A DNA stretch of 8,669 nt from Desulfobacterales bacterium. GTDB taxonomy: Bacteria > Desulfobacterota > Desulfobacteria > Desulfobacterales > UBA5852. The translations under genes and the position numbers were made by a program. Positions within the stretch are counted from its first letter, which is position 1, and the number at the start of each line of letters is the position of its first letter. Below are positions 1-6,886 of the stretch, piece by piece. The DNA is taken from the NCBI GenBank assembly GCA_030066455.1, contig JASJBQ010000210.1, positions 1-8,669 of the forward strand. Direction: 5' to 3'. A model generated the notes under the pieces. That model saw only the letters and a list, made by a program, of their open reading frames with translations. It was not told the origin of the DNA and did not search any database.

Positions 1-1994
1 CGTTCGCCGAAAAGGGTCAAGTACACCAGACGATATACGTCCGTATTATCGAAGCGCTCCGAGAGGGGCGGTTCACCTGGAGCGAAGGGTCTTCTGCTGT
101 TGAGGAGATAGGCGTTCAATCCTTCCGCACGAGACAGGATGGCGCCCGCAGTGTCTTGAACAGAGGTCCAACCGATGGCAAAGGGCAGAAACGCGTATGT
201 TTCCGTGCCGCCGCCGTAACTGCTCAGTCCGGTATCGTCAAAATTGTCGAAAACCGGGTTGCCACCGCTACGTTTCGCGCTAAGAGCGTCGGGCGCTGCC
301 AGAAAAGCGGGAGTGCGCCATCCCTCGATACCATCGACGTTGACATTGATGGCTCTGGAGCTGAACTGCGGATTGACCGTCGTGCGCGTTACGGTCATGC
401 CGGGGTCCCTTTCTTCGCAGAAGTTCTTGTTATCTTCAAGCGTGTTACCGTTATTGGCCTCGCTGTCAGGATTACCACAAAAGATCGGATTGAAGGGGCC
501 GTCGATAGTGCCCCCGCGCAGGGCGATGACCTGCAGGGCGCTGCCATCGCTGTCAGCCGCCGTCAGAAGCAGGGTTTTGCGGTCGCCTTCACTTTGGAAC
601 ATGCCGCGCTCGTTCTGGAAATCGCGAGCTACGCCGATCATATCGTCAGCGCGTTTAAGGGCCCGGAGGCTGCCGACGGCGTTGTTCCGATTGGGCATAT
701 TGTCGGTGCTTTCAACTTCGGCGACGAGCGCAAATGGCTTTCGAACGTTGTCCGCTTTACGTTCGAGAACCAGCAGGGCCATTTCCATCATCTCGGCCGG
801 TGTCGGTGGGTTGAAACTGTAGGGGTTCAGCGGGTCTTCGAATTTGGCCCCCCAGAGCACCAGACGCCCAATCTTGCGCTCGGCCTCGTCTTCTTCCAGC
901 CCGGCAACCTCATAAGGCAAAGGATCGCCCGGGTCGCGCAGCAGGCCGCCTTCGGTCGGCGTTTCGCCCGGGGTGGCCAGCTTTTCCTCTTCTTCGTCAT
1001 TGAACATGTCGTCGGCGGCAAAAAGGCCCAATACCTTGGGCGCGTGATAAGGGTTTTTCCGACTTCGGACTTTCTTGATCTTCTCCATCAGCGCATCAAA
1101 TTCTCCGCGCGTCCGGATGACAAGGTACCCGTCGTCTACCGCCTCCTGCAACAGGTTACGACCGTCATCGCGGGTCGGTTGGCGACCAAAATCCTCCGGG
1201 CCCTGGTGGATGAAACACTCCAGCTTGGGATCGTCCAAGGTCGGTGGGCTGCCGTTGCGTTCAACACCGATGATGGCCCCACATTCAGGCGTGCCGAGTT
1301 GAGGAATCCCGGTGGGCAGGAAGAAGCGCTCGCCACCACCCAATATTACTTGGGGATCCGGTTCACCGTCGGTGACGTCGCAGTCGGTGTTGGGATCGGC
1401 CGGGTCGAAGATGACGCCGTCCATGGTCTGGTTTCCGGGGCAGGTGCGTGGCCCATTGAATCCAGGCCGGCCGGCAATAAGCTGCAGGGAATGCGCCTCA
1501 GGCTGACCGCGGTTGTCCGTCTCGGCCAAAAAAGCGCCTGTGCCGGGTTCACCGGCAATGTCACCATCATTGATGATACCAACCGGGTGCCCGTTGTAGG
1601 CGGCTTCGCGCAAATAACTGCCATCAAAGCCCGAAAGGGACAGGATTTCACGGCCTCGGTCACGTCCATAGGAATCGGGGCCCTGAACCTTGACACCAAA
1701 CGCATGCGCTGTGGCCCCACTATTGGAAGTGGACGTCAACTGATCGGAGTTATGCCCCCTGTAAACGGCCATGTTTGGAAGTTTATCCCACTCCAGGATA
1801 CCATCGGCGCCTTCCCAAAACATGCGTGCGGCGTTCCAGTGGTTGAGGCCGCTGCCATCGGGGTGGATGAAGATGGCGTTTCCCACGCCCCTCATTTCTT
1901 CTTGGTCATGATCCGCCCATAGTGGGCTCAATAGGATAGATGACACCATGACCAATAATATACAAAACACAAAGCGGATCTTACCTGCTTTCAT
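1..1994 (-). CDS. Secreted alkaline phosphatase family protein, divergent, 3' end cut by window edge
   Basis: Open from an ATG at 1994 to the left edge (664 codons, no stop reached). A GAGGAA ribosome site sits 6-8 bases upstream of the ATG. Residues 1-27 are a signal peptide (basic start, hydrophobic core, SPLWA cleavage), so the enzyme is periplasmic or secreted. The mature N terminus has IFIHPDGSG (41-49), the first metal aspartate motif of alkaline phosphatases. TSTSNSGATAHAFG (87-100) follows, with S92 in the place of the nucleophile. EVESTD (426-431) and TAADSD (478-483) match the later metal-ligand blocks. Zinc histidines of E. coli PhoA appear replaced (see findings). Six cysteines (185, 205, 238, 260, 506, 526) could form disulfides. 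The last visible residues, DVYRLVYLTLFGE, resemble the usual end of this subfamily from memory, so little is probably missing. Role: phosphate release from organic phosphomonoesters. Catalytic competence is not proven. Confidence 0.85.
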   Translation of the reverse strand, partial: MKAGKIRFVFCILLVMVSSILLSPLWADHDQEEMRGVGNAIFIHPDGSGLNHWNAARMFWEGADGILEWDKLPNMAVYRGHNSDQLTSTSNSGATAHAFGVKVQGPDSYGRDRGREILSLSGFDGSYLREAAYNGHPVGIINDGDIAGEPGTGAFLAETDNRGQPEAHSLQLIAGRPGFNGPRTCPGNQTMDGVIFDPADPNTDCDVTDGEPDPQVILGGGERFFLPTGIPQLGTPECGAIIGVERNGSPPTLDDPKLECFIHQGPEDFGRQPTRDDGRNLLQEAVDDGYLVIRTRGEFDALMEKIKKVRSRKNPYHAPKVLGLFAADDMFNDEEEEKLATPGETPTEGGLLRDPGDPLPYEVAGLEEDEAERKIGRLVLWGAKFEDPLNPYSFNPPTPAEMMEMALLVLERKADNVRKPFALVAEVESTDNMPNRNNAVGSLRALKRADDMIGVARDFQNERGMFQSEGDRKTLLLTAADSDGSALQVIALRGGTIDGPFNPIFCGNPDSEANNGNTLEDNKNFCEERDPGMTVTRTTVNPQFSSRAINVNVDGIEGWRTPAFLAAPDALSAKRSGGNPVFDNFDDTGLSSYGGGTETYAFLPFAIGWTSVQDTAGAILSRAEGLNAYLLNSRRPFAPGEPPLSERFDNTDVYRLVYLTLFGE

Positions 1995-2030
1995 GATGGA
2001 TTCCTCAATGGGCTGATTGTTCAACGTGCG

Positions 2031-2059
2031 ATGAGAAAACAGCGAGGTAAATCTGCCAA
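2031..2059 (-). promoter_or_regulatory. Possible promoter of the alkaline phosphatase gene
   Basis: On the minus strand TTGGCA (2059-2054) and TCTCAT (2036-2031) are 17 bases apart, a passable sigma-70 pair about 37 bases upstream of the start codon. No Pho-box-like CTGTCAT repeats were found beside it, so phosphate control is not supported by sequence here. Confidence 0.3.
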
Positions 2060-2189
2060 GGCAATGCCGCTCCTCATGATCACCCCGATGGACGAAACCG
2101 CTCCGCGCCAGCTTTGCCGCCTGAACATCCGCAGTCGTTTTACCGCCGTACCATCGACGCCCCAGTGACTCACAGCCTGCGCGTGTAAA

Positions 2190-2231
2190 CGGCCTCCTTG
2201 AGTTTGATCAATCCCCTAATCAAGGAGGCCG
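2190..2231 (+). promoter_or_regulatory. 12-bp perfect hairpin masking the integrase ribosome site
   Basis: CGGCCTCCTTGA (2190-2201) is exactly complementary to TCAAGGAGGCCG (2220-2231), with an 18-base loop that itself contains the palindrome TTGATCAA (2204-2211). The right arm includes AAGGAGG (2222-2228), the ribosome site for the ATG at 2235. The folded mRNA would therefore hide it. It could instead be a recombination or terminal site of the element that carried the integrase. Confidence 0.7.
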
Positions 2232-2234
2232 TCC

Positions 2235-2488
2235 ATGCCAGCTTTGCGTCAACAGATGATCAGGCCGATGGATTTAAAGAATCTCTCCCCTCACACCCGC
2301 CGCACTTATCCAAGTGCGGTCACCAACCGGGTTAAGCATTACCGGCAGTCGCCAGAAACCATGACCTCCGAGATGATCGCGGACTACCGGCTGTACCTGA
2401 AAAACGAAACGGGCCGGGCTCCGGTAAGCGCTGTCTGGCATTGACCGGTCTTCGATTCTTCTACAAACACGTCCTCGATTTGAACTAA
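2235..2488 (+). pseudogene. Remnant of a tyrosine recombinase (integrase), N-terminal domain only, frameshifted
   Basis: The ATG at 2235 follows AAGGAGG by 6 bases. The first 69 codons resemble the N-terminal SAM-like DNA-binding domain of phage/Xer-type integrases, especially those accompanying IS91-type elements: MPALRQQMI at the start, LSPHTRRTY (18-26), then EMIADYRLYLKN (46-57). That frame ends at 2444. In another frame the expected continuation LTGLRFFYKHVLDLN runs to a TAA at 2486-2488, so a frameshift lies around 2420-2445. Nothing of the catalytic domain (the R...HxxR...Y residues) follows; the sequence turns AT-rich. The gene is therefore both shifted and truncated and cannot make a recombinase. 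It marks a past mobile element insertion between the phosphatase and the PAS regulator. Confidence 0.75.
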
Positions 2489-2812
2489 TTTTAGGGTAAA
2501 CAACCTGCATTTAAGGCGCAGGTAGGACTAAAAAATACCGTAGTCACAATTTTTTTAGACTTTATTTTAAGATTAATACATTTAGTTTGGGTAACAATAA
2601 TTGCACTTTTGCAGACTCGCCACATCCGACTGTATCAACCTGATTAATATGTCCAGACAGATCAAGAAGGCACTCTGATAATTTGAGTGGTTGTCTAAAT
2701 TATTCTGCATTGCAAAAATCGTTTTCCCCTATTTGTTTTCCCCTTCATAATTTGTATACTCCGGCATGACCGCATACCCCTTTTATTCGGCCATAATGGT
2801 AAAGGGAGGATC
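2489..2812. other. AT-rich intergenic region after the integrase remnant
   Basis: No coding frame was found in these 324 bases. They are clearly richer in A+T than the flanking genes, with runs such as a seven-T tract near 2550. A small hairpin (ACCTGC 2503-2508 with GCAGGT 2518-2523) and a weak one (GATAATTT/AAATTATT, about 2677-2704) are present. The right end holds the promoter of the PAS-LuxR gene. The base composition suggests leftover mobile-element or otherwise foreign DNA. Confidence 0.5.
2733..2760 (+). promoter_or_regulatory. Probable sigma-70 promoter of the PAS-LuxR gene
   Basis: TTGTTT (2733-2738) and TATACT (2755-2760) are separated by 16 bases, in AT-rich DNA, with the -10 ending 52 bases before the start codon at 2813. 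The -10 matches the consensus at five of six positions. The -35 is weaker. Confidence 0.5.
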
Positions 2813-3721
2813 ATGGCAACACGACGCAAAAAGTCTGCATCCACTGGCAAAAGACCTTCCGCAGGAAAGGATCAGCTGGCTCAGACGATTCTTAATTCTC
2901 TTTCGGCACATGTGGCCATTTTGGATGAAAATGGCTTCATCCTCGAAACCAACCATGCTTGGATGCAGTTTGCCGAAGCCAATCAGATTCGCATGCGGCC
3001 GGACACATTACGGGTTAACTACTTGGATATATGTGACAGCGCTGACGGTTATTCCGCCGATGAATCTTCCTCCGTGGCTCAAGGTATTCGCGATGTCATT
3101 GCGGGGCGAATCGAGGAATTCGTCTTGGATTACCCCTGCCACTCACCGGATGAGAAGCGATGGTTCTACATGCGCGTAACGCGCGCGGCCGGACCGGGCG
3201 CGCAGCGCATTGTGGTCAGCCATGAAAACATCACCGCCCTCAAACTGGCTGAGGAACGACTGCGCCAGAGCGAGAACAACCTTTGGCAGGAAAAGCAGAA
3301 ACTGGAAGACGCCAACACGGCGCTCAAAGTGCTTTTGCAGCAGCGCGAGAAGGATCAACGGCAAATGGAGGCCGACGTTCTCGACAACGTGCGCCGACTG
3401 ATAATCCCTTTGGTAGAGCGCCTTAAGGGGCAAACGTTTACGGCAGGCGCGGCAGGCGTCTTGGCTACCGTAGAAAAGCGACTGGAGGAGCTGACACAAC
3501 CATTTTTAAGGCGTCTTTCCAATGCCGAAACCGTATTGACGCCCCAAGAGATCGAAGTGGCCGCCCTTATTCGCGAGGGCCGCAGCAGCAAAGAAATTGC
3601 CGCTCTTTTGCACCTATCGCTGACGACGATTAATTTCCATCGCCGCAATTTGCGCCGCAAATTGAACCTGCGTAATTCCCGCATCAACCTGCGCACCTAC
3701 CTCCTCAGCCTCACCGAATGA
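2813..3721 (+). CDS. PAS domain-LuxR-type HTH transcriptional regulator
   Basis: 302 residues, with ATG preceded by GGGAGG (2804-2809). Domain order: a basic, Lys/Arg/Ser-rich tail (1-20); one PAS sensor domain (about 22-145) ending in the PAC-like VVSHENITALKLAEERL; a charged helical, probably coiled-coil segment (about 145-205); and a LuxR/GerE helix-turn-helix (242-288) with LTPQEIEVAALIREGRSSKE and a recognition helix around LSLTTINFHRRNLRRKL. There is no receiver domain, kinase domain or membrane segment, so it is a cytoplasmic one-component regulator whose signal presumably enters through PAS. The PAS ligand cannot be told; no heme or flavin signature is evident. The gene is followed after 113 bases by a small same-strand gene that may be its target. 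Two or three CCGTCAGT repeats lie in that gap. Confidence 0.88.
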   Translation: MATRRKKSASTGKRPSAGKDQLAQTILNSLSAHVAILDENGFILETNHAWMQFAEANQIRMRPDTLRVNYLDICDSADGYSADESSSVAQGIRDVIAGRIEEFVLDYPCHSPDEKRWFYMRVTRAAGPGAQRIVVSHENITALKLAEERLRQSENNLWQEKQKLEDANTALKVLLQQREKDQRQMEADVLDNVRRLIIPLVERLKGQTFTAGAAGVLATVEKRLEELTQPFLRRLSNAETVLTPQEIEVAALIREGRSSKEIAALLHLSLTTINFHRRNLRRKLNLRNSRINLRTYLLSLTE

Positions 3722-3737
3722 CGGTTTTTACCCGTCA
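3719..3737 (+). terminator. Weak hairpin at the end of the PAS-LuxR gene
   Basis: TGACGG (3719-3724, including the stop codon) pairs with CCGTCA (3732-3737) across a 7-base T-rich loop. There is no T run after the stem, so intrinsic termination is doubtful. The right arm is also the first copy of the CCGTCAGT direct repeat. Confidence 0.3.
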
Positions 3738-3771
3738 GTGCGCCGTCAGTCTTCCGGACTTGCCGTTCAGT
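3732..3771 (+). repeat. Tandem CCGTCAGT direct repeats, candidate operator
   Basis: CCGTCAGT occurs exactly at 3732-3739 and 3743-3750 (11-base period), with a looser third copy CCGTTCAGT at 3763-3771. Helically phased direct repeats just upstream of the small gene at 3835 fit a transcription-factor site, for example for the PAS-LuxR protein encoded immediately before. Confidence 0.4.
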
Positions 3772-3834
3772 CCATTTTGATAGATTTAAGCGTAAGAATT
3801 TAATGAAAATTTATCCGCAGAGGAGGGTATCGCC

Positions 3835-4032
3835 ATGTTGTGCAGCCTTGACACCCAAGTCAACGAAGAGACCATTGCCACAATCAACGCGCTGGAAAAG
3901 GATCTGGGCAAGACGCTTCTGGCCTTCCGGTGCCACAACTTGAAACCGTCCGAGCTCAGCGAAGCCGAATTGCAGCGCATCAAGGACGTCGAATCAAAGC
4001 TGGGCCTCTCCCTCGTGGCCGTGGATGCCTGA
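3835..4032 (+). CDS. Conserved-looking small soluble protein with an internal duplication
   Basis: 65 residues with an excellent ribosome site (AGGAGGG, 3821-3827, 7 bases before ATG), which makes it a credible gene despite its size. No signal peptide or membrane segment is present. The protein consists of two similar units, residues 9-31 and 41-63, each patterned as E-x2-I/L-x2-I-x2-L/V-E-x2-L-G-x-T/S-L-L/V-A-F/V. That predicts a helix followed by a strand, twice. Two cysteines (C3, C33) are present, the second in FRCHNL between the units. It lies on the same strand after the PAS-LuxR regulator and ends before the convergent transporter operon. I do not recognise a named family. A small regulatory or binding protein is possible, but function is unknown. 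Confidence 0.75.
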   Translation: MLCSLDTQVNEETIATINALEKDLGKTLLAFRCHNLKPSELSEAELQRIKDVESKLGLSLVAVDA

Positions 4033-4047
4033 ACCCCATTTCAAATC

Positions 4048-4079
4048 AGGCCCCGGCGTTTGTATGCATGCAGGGGCCT
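4048..4079. terminator. Hairpin between convergent genes
   Basis: AGGCCCC (4048-4054) is complementary to GGGGCCT (4073-4079) with an 18-base loop containing TGCATGCA. It lies 15 bases after the small gene's stop and between convergent transcription units. No long T tract follows on either strand, so it is a possible but imperfect bidirectional terminator. The remaining 138 bases to 4217 show no gene. Confidence 0.4.
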
Positions 4080-4217
4080 TGCCATCGTTCATTCGATCGG
4101 CATAATCGACGCAAACACCGACCGGTACCATCTTTAGGGCGACACATTGCCGGACAGTGCCGTCTACCTCGTTTTAGAGCGCCCATTCACAGCCGTGCTA
4201 ATCAGTTATCAAATAGG

Positions 4218-5036
4218 TTATCGCTCCACAAACTTGTCCGGCACAACCGTGATGCGCGGGAAATCCCCCAGGGGACTTCGATCGACGAGCAGCTTGCAAT
4301 CATAAACCGCTTCCAGGGTTTCGAAATGCAATACGGCTTCAGGCGTGCCCATGCAAACGATTTCGCCGGCCTTGAGCAAGAGCAACCTATCCCCGTAAAT
4401 GGCGGCCAGGTTCAAATCATGCGAAACCATGACAACCGTCACACGGGTTTCGACCTTGAGCTTTTCCAGCAGATCCATGATGCGCATCTGATGTGACAGA
4501 TCCAGCGAGGCGGTGGGCTCATCCAGCAGGATGATTTCCGGCTGCTGGCAAAGCGCACGGGCAATCATGACGCGCTGCTGTTCGCCGCCGCTCAGCTGAT
4601 CCAGCTTGCGCGCGGCCAGATGGGCCACTTCCGTAAAGACCATTGACTGCTGCGCAATCTCGAGGTCGCTTTGCGAAGCAAGACCCAACACTTTCTGATG
4701 GGGCGCGCGTCCCAGCAATACCGTCTCTTCGACCGTGAAAGGAAAAGCGACCGGAAGGCCTTGCGGTACATACGCGGCAACCCGGGCCAGCCGCTTGGGT
4801 GAATACGTGCCAAGCGGTGTCTGCAGCAGATCAATTTGACCTTCCCGGGGTTTGACCATCCCCAGCAACAGTTTTATCAGCGTGGTTTTCCCGGCCCCAT
4901 TGGGCCCAATGATGATGACCGTCTCCCCCTGTGAAACCGAAAAAGAAATCCGTTTCAGGATGCTTTGATCGCCGTGCATGTAGCTTAAGTTTTCAATCCG
5001 CAGCGTAAAGGTGGCGACCTTAATGTCGACCCCCAT
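4218..5036 (-). CDS. ABC transporter ATP-binding protein (BtuD/FhuC-like), fused in frame to a truncated permease
   Basis: This is the ATPase that powers uptake through the adjacent permease on the cytoplasmic face. Counting from the internal ATG at 5036 (272 residues), all motifs are present: Walker [10 protein letters not shown] (44-52), Q-loop in AAYVPQ (Q92), signature LSGGEQQR (148-155), Walker B IILLDEP (168-174) and H-loop VSHD (H206). This is the pattern of iron-siderophore, heme and cobalamin importers. The ATPase domain proper starts near [11 protein letters not shown]. No separate start codon with a ribosome site precedes it. The reading frame continues upstream, without a stop, into permease sequence (to 5615). 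Translation either makes a permease-ATPase fusion or starts at the ATG at 5036, which lies inside permease-derived sequence (MGVDIK). The ATPase domain itself looks intact. Confidence 0.85.
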   Translation of the reverse strand: MGVDIKVATFTLRIENLSYMHGDQSILKRISFSVSQGETVIIIGPNGAGKTTLIKLLLGMVKPREGQIDLLQTPLGTYSPKRLARVAAYVPQGLPVAFPFTVEETVLLGRAPHQKVLGLASQSDLEIAQQSMVFTEVAHLAARKLDQLSGGEQQRVMIARALCQQPEIILLDEPTASLDLSHQMRIMDLLEKLKVETRVTVVMVSHDLNLAAIYGDRLLLLKAGEIVCMGTPEAVLHFETLEAVYDCKLLVDRSPLGDFPRITVVPDKFVER

Positions 5037-5736
5037 GGTCTGCGCCATGTCCTGCCCCATCATGAGCAGGTTCATCGTGTGCGAAAGCAGAAAAACGACA
5101 ATGAAACAAGGCACGAGGGCCGCACCCAGGATGACGATTTGCGGCAGTTCGGCCGCGGTCAGGTCCCCCATCAGCCAGAACATGATGTTGTGCAGGCGGG
5201 CATCCTGGGTAATGGATACCAGGAACATGATGATGGCGGAACAAAACGCATTGACCATCACCCCGGAAAGCAGCAGGGCATCTTTGCGGAGCGTGGACTT
5301 GCCGGTCGACATGACCAGGATGAGGGCCAATGTTCCCAGGCTGCCGACGAATGCTGTCAGGCAGACACCCGGAACGCGCGTCAGTCCCGCCAGTATGCCG
5401 ATGATGGCGCCGATGGCCGCCCCCCCCCGAAACCCCCAAGATAAACGGCTCGGCCAGGGGGTTGCGCAGCAGGGCCTGAAAGACGAGCCCTCCGAGCGAG
5501 AGCGCCGCACCGTCAAGCGCCGCCAGCAACACGCGGGGAAAACGTATGCGCCATATGATGTTGTGTAATACAAGATCCGTTTCGTTTCGGGGAAAGAGCG
5601 CGGCCCAAGCGGCATGAATTCCGCTTTGGGTCGGGCCGGTGGAAATGCCCGCCACTACGGCAATGAAAAGGATCACCCCAAAAACAAGGGCAATCCCCGC
5701 AAGCCGCCCTACATGTTGCCGCCCATTTAGTTTCAC
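5016..5736 (-). pseudogene. FecCD/BtuC-type ABC permease, frameshifted and lacking its C-terminal third
   Basis: The inner-membrane channel of the importer. GTG start at 5736, overlapping the upstream stop as GTGA. The first part reads normally: one membrane helix near the N terminus, then [38 protein letters not shown]. At the C9 run (5420-5428, G9 on the coding strand) the frame is lost. The conserved sequence resumes in the other frame as [13 protein letters not shown] and continues through several more membrane helices to [13 protein letters not shown], the cytoplasmic loop that normally contacts the ATPase. There it stops: the family's final ~100 residues (last helices, usual total about 330) are absent and ATPase sequence follows directly. 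With eight Gs instead of nine, one continuous permease-ATPase frame from 5736 to 4218 would result. As read here, the shifted product ends at 5020 after 238 residues. Confidence 0.8.
5420..5428. other. Nine-base C/G homopolymer at the permease frameshift
   Basis: Nine Cs on the plus strand (nine Gs in the permease mRNA) fall exactly between VSGG and AAIGAIIG, which are adjacent in normal family members. Eight Gs would restore the frame. It is either a sequencing or assembly slip or a slippage-prone tract. Confidence 0.85.
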
Positions 5737-6674
5737 GGCCCGTCCTTCAATAAACCGGGATGCAGCAGCTGGGTCAAGATTTCGAGTGCCTGTACCAATC
5801 GCGGCGAGGGGCGGTCGAAAACATCCGAGTCGACCATATGGATACGATTGTGGCGCACGGCGGGGATATGCGTCAGACGTTGCCAGTCGGCCCGGGCCTT
5901 GTTGAACGCCCCGGATCGGGACATGGTTGTAATGACCACCACATCCGGAGCAAGGGCGACGACCTGCTCCCGGCTGAAGTGCGGATAGGCTCTGGGGCCG
6001 GCCGCCACATTGATGCCGCCGGCACGGATAATCAGCTCGTGGAGAAATGTGCGGCTACCCACTGATACAATGGGTGTGACGCCGATCTGCAGAAACACCC
6101 GCGGTCGGTGCTCGATCCATGCTACACGGGCATCCACGTGTGCCACGCGGCTTTGCATTTCCGCGACCAGAGCGTTGGCCCTGGCCGAGGCCTTGAGCAG
6201 TTGTCCTATACTTTGGATCGTCCGCATCACCGACGCCAAGTGGTGTGGATCCACCACGAACACCGGAATGCCGAGCGCTTGCAGGCGTTCAACGATGTGT
6301 TTGGGGTTGCCGTCCTTTATCGCGATGCAGAGATCCGGATTCAAGGCCGCGATGCGTTCGAGATCAAGGCGGACGTAGGAGCCGACTTTGGGCACAAGTG
6401 ATGCCGCTGCCGGATAATTGCTGAACTGCGTCGTTCCGACCAGGCGCTCCTGCTGCTCGAGCGCGAATATGATTTCGGTAATGCTGGGTGCCAGCGCGAT
6501 AACCCGCCGTGGGTCGTCGGGTACGGAGATTTCCCGCCCCAGTTCGTCGCGCATGGCGGCGGCCGCCGGCAAAGGCCCCCAGACCAGTGTCATCAAGAGC
6601 AGCGCTATTAAAGGTGTCACGATTTTACGGAGCATGGCAATGCAAAGGCGCCTTTCAATCGCGGTGAACCTCAT
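5733..6674 (-). CDS. BtuF-like periplasmic substrate-binding protein of an ABC importer
   Basis: It captures the ligand in the periplasm and delivers it to the permease. The family is the helical-backbone (TroA-like) type used for vitamin B12, heme and siderophores. [27 protein letters not shown] and [20 protein letters not shown] are classic BtuF-type blocks, and AGGINVA lies in the second lobe. Starts: the ATG at 6674 overlaps the TonB stop as ATGA, which suggests coupled translation and gives 313 residues. The ATG at 6635 gives 300 residues and a cleaner signal peptide ([20 protein letters not shown], cleaved after AAAA). Neither has a strong ribosome site. The stop overlaps the permease GTG by 4 bases. 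B12 or corrinoid is the family's usual ligand, but the TonB and DtxR neighbours leave an iron chelate or heme possible. No cobalamin riboswitch was found upstream. This gene looks intact. Confidence 0.85.
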   Translation of the reverse strand: MRFTAIERRLCIAMLRKIVTPLIALLLMTLVWGPLPAAAAMRDELGREISVPDDPRRVIALAPSITEIIFALEQQERLVGTTQFSNYPAAASLVPKVGSYVRLDLERIAALNPDLCIAIKDGNPKHIVERLQALGIPVFVVDPHHLASVMRTIQSIGQLLKASARANALVAEMQSRVAHVDARVAWIEHRPRVFLQIGVTPIVSVGSRTFLHELIIRAGGINVAAGPRAYPHFSREQVVALAPDVVVITTMSRSGAFNKARADWQRLTHIPAVRHNRIHMVDSDVFDRPSPRLVQALEILTQLLHPGLLKDGP

Positions 6675-6886
6675 TTCAAATCGAAATTGATCGGTATTTT
6701 TACCCCCATCGCTTTTTTTTCGCCGTCTTCGGTGCCGGGCTCGAAACGCCATTTGCGCACGGCGGACAGGGCGGCCTGGTCCAGAATCCTGTGTCCGCTT
6801 GACGCGACCACCCTCAGGTCGTCAACCCGGCCGCGGGCGTTGATCAGGACTCTAAGCATCACCTGGCCTTCAAGCGGCGAGCGCGG
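6671..6886 (-). pseudogene. TonB C-terminal domain fragment without membrane anchor
   Basis: The frame reads SPLEGQVMLRVLINARGRVD, then VVASSGH, LDQAALSAVRKWRFEPG and a final strand IPINFDL. This is the periplasmic C-terminal domain of TonB, which contacts the TonB box of outer-membrane receptors. Normal TonB proteins are over 200 residues, with an N-terminal membrane helix and a Pro-rich spacer. Here only about 70 residues remain. A TGA at 6889-6887 closes the frame upstream, and the first usable start is the GTG at 6862 (63 residues, no signal sequence). It cannot couple to ExbB-ExbD as it stands. The preceding small membrane-protein gene is in the same frame and ends at this very TGA. The stop overlaps the next gene's ATG (ATGA). 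It could still be translated, but a truncated remnant is likelier. Confidence 0.7.

Noticed and set aside
156..1922. 588-codon open frame on the plus strand
   Set aside because: It lies antisense to the alkaline phosphatase, whose signal peptide, ribosome site and family motifs are clear. The plus-strand translation shows no domain, and long antisense frames are common in GC-rich genes.
2031..2168. 45-codon plus-strand frame starting MRKQRGKSAK
   Set aside because: No ribosome site and no recognisable motif; it overlaps the likely phosphatase promoter on the other strand.
1995..2189. Pho box upstream of the alkaline phosphatase
   Set aside because: No CTGTCAT-like direct repeats with 11-base spacing were found in the upstream region on either strand.
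2503..2523. Hairpin ACCTGC/GCAGGT as terminator of the integrase remnant
   Set aside because: Six-base stem with no T tract after it in the plus direction; likely chance.
2677..2704. GATAATTT/AAATTATT inverted repeat as operator
   Set aside because: AT-only arms in AT-rich DNA are expected by chance, and it is not placed against the promoter.
3930..4496. 188-codon plus-strand open frame spanning the small gene's end and the ABC gene
   Set aside because: It overlaps two well-supported genes in other frames, its translation is of low complexity, and it has no ribosome site.
5079..5444. Asp/Gln-rich 121-codon plus-strand frame opposite the permease
   Set aside because: Shadow of the permease coding strand; no start signal and no domain.
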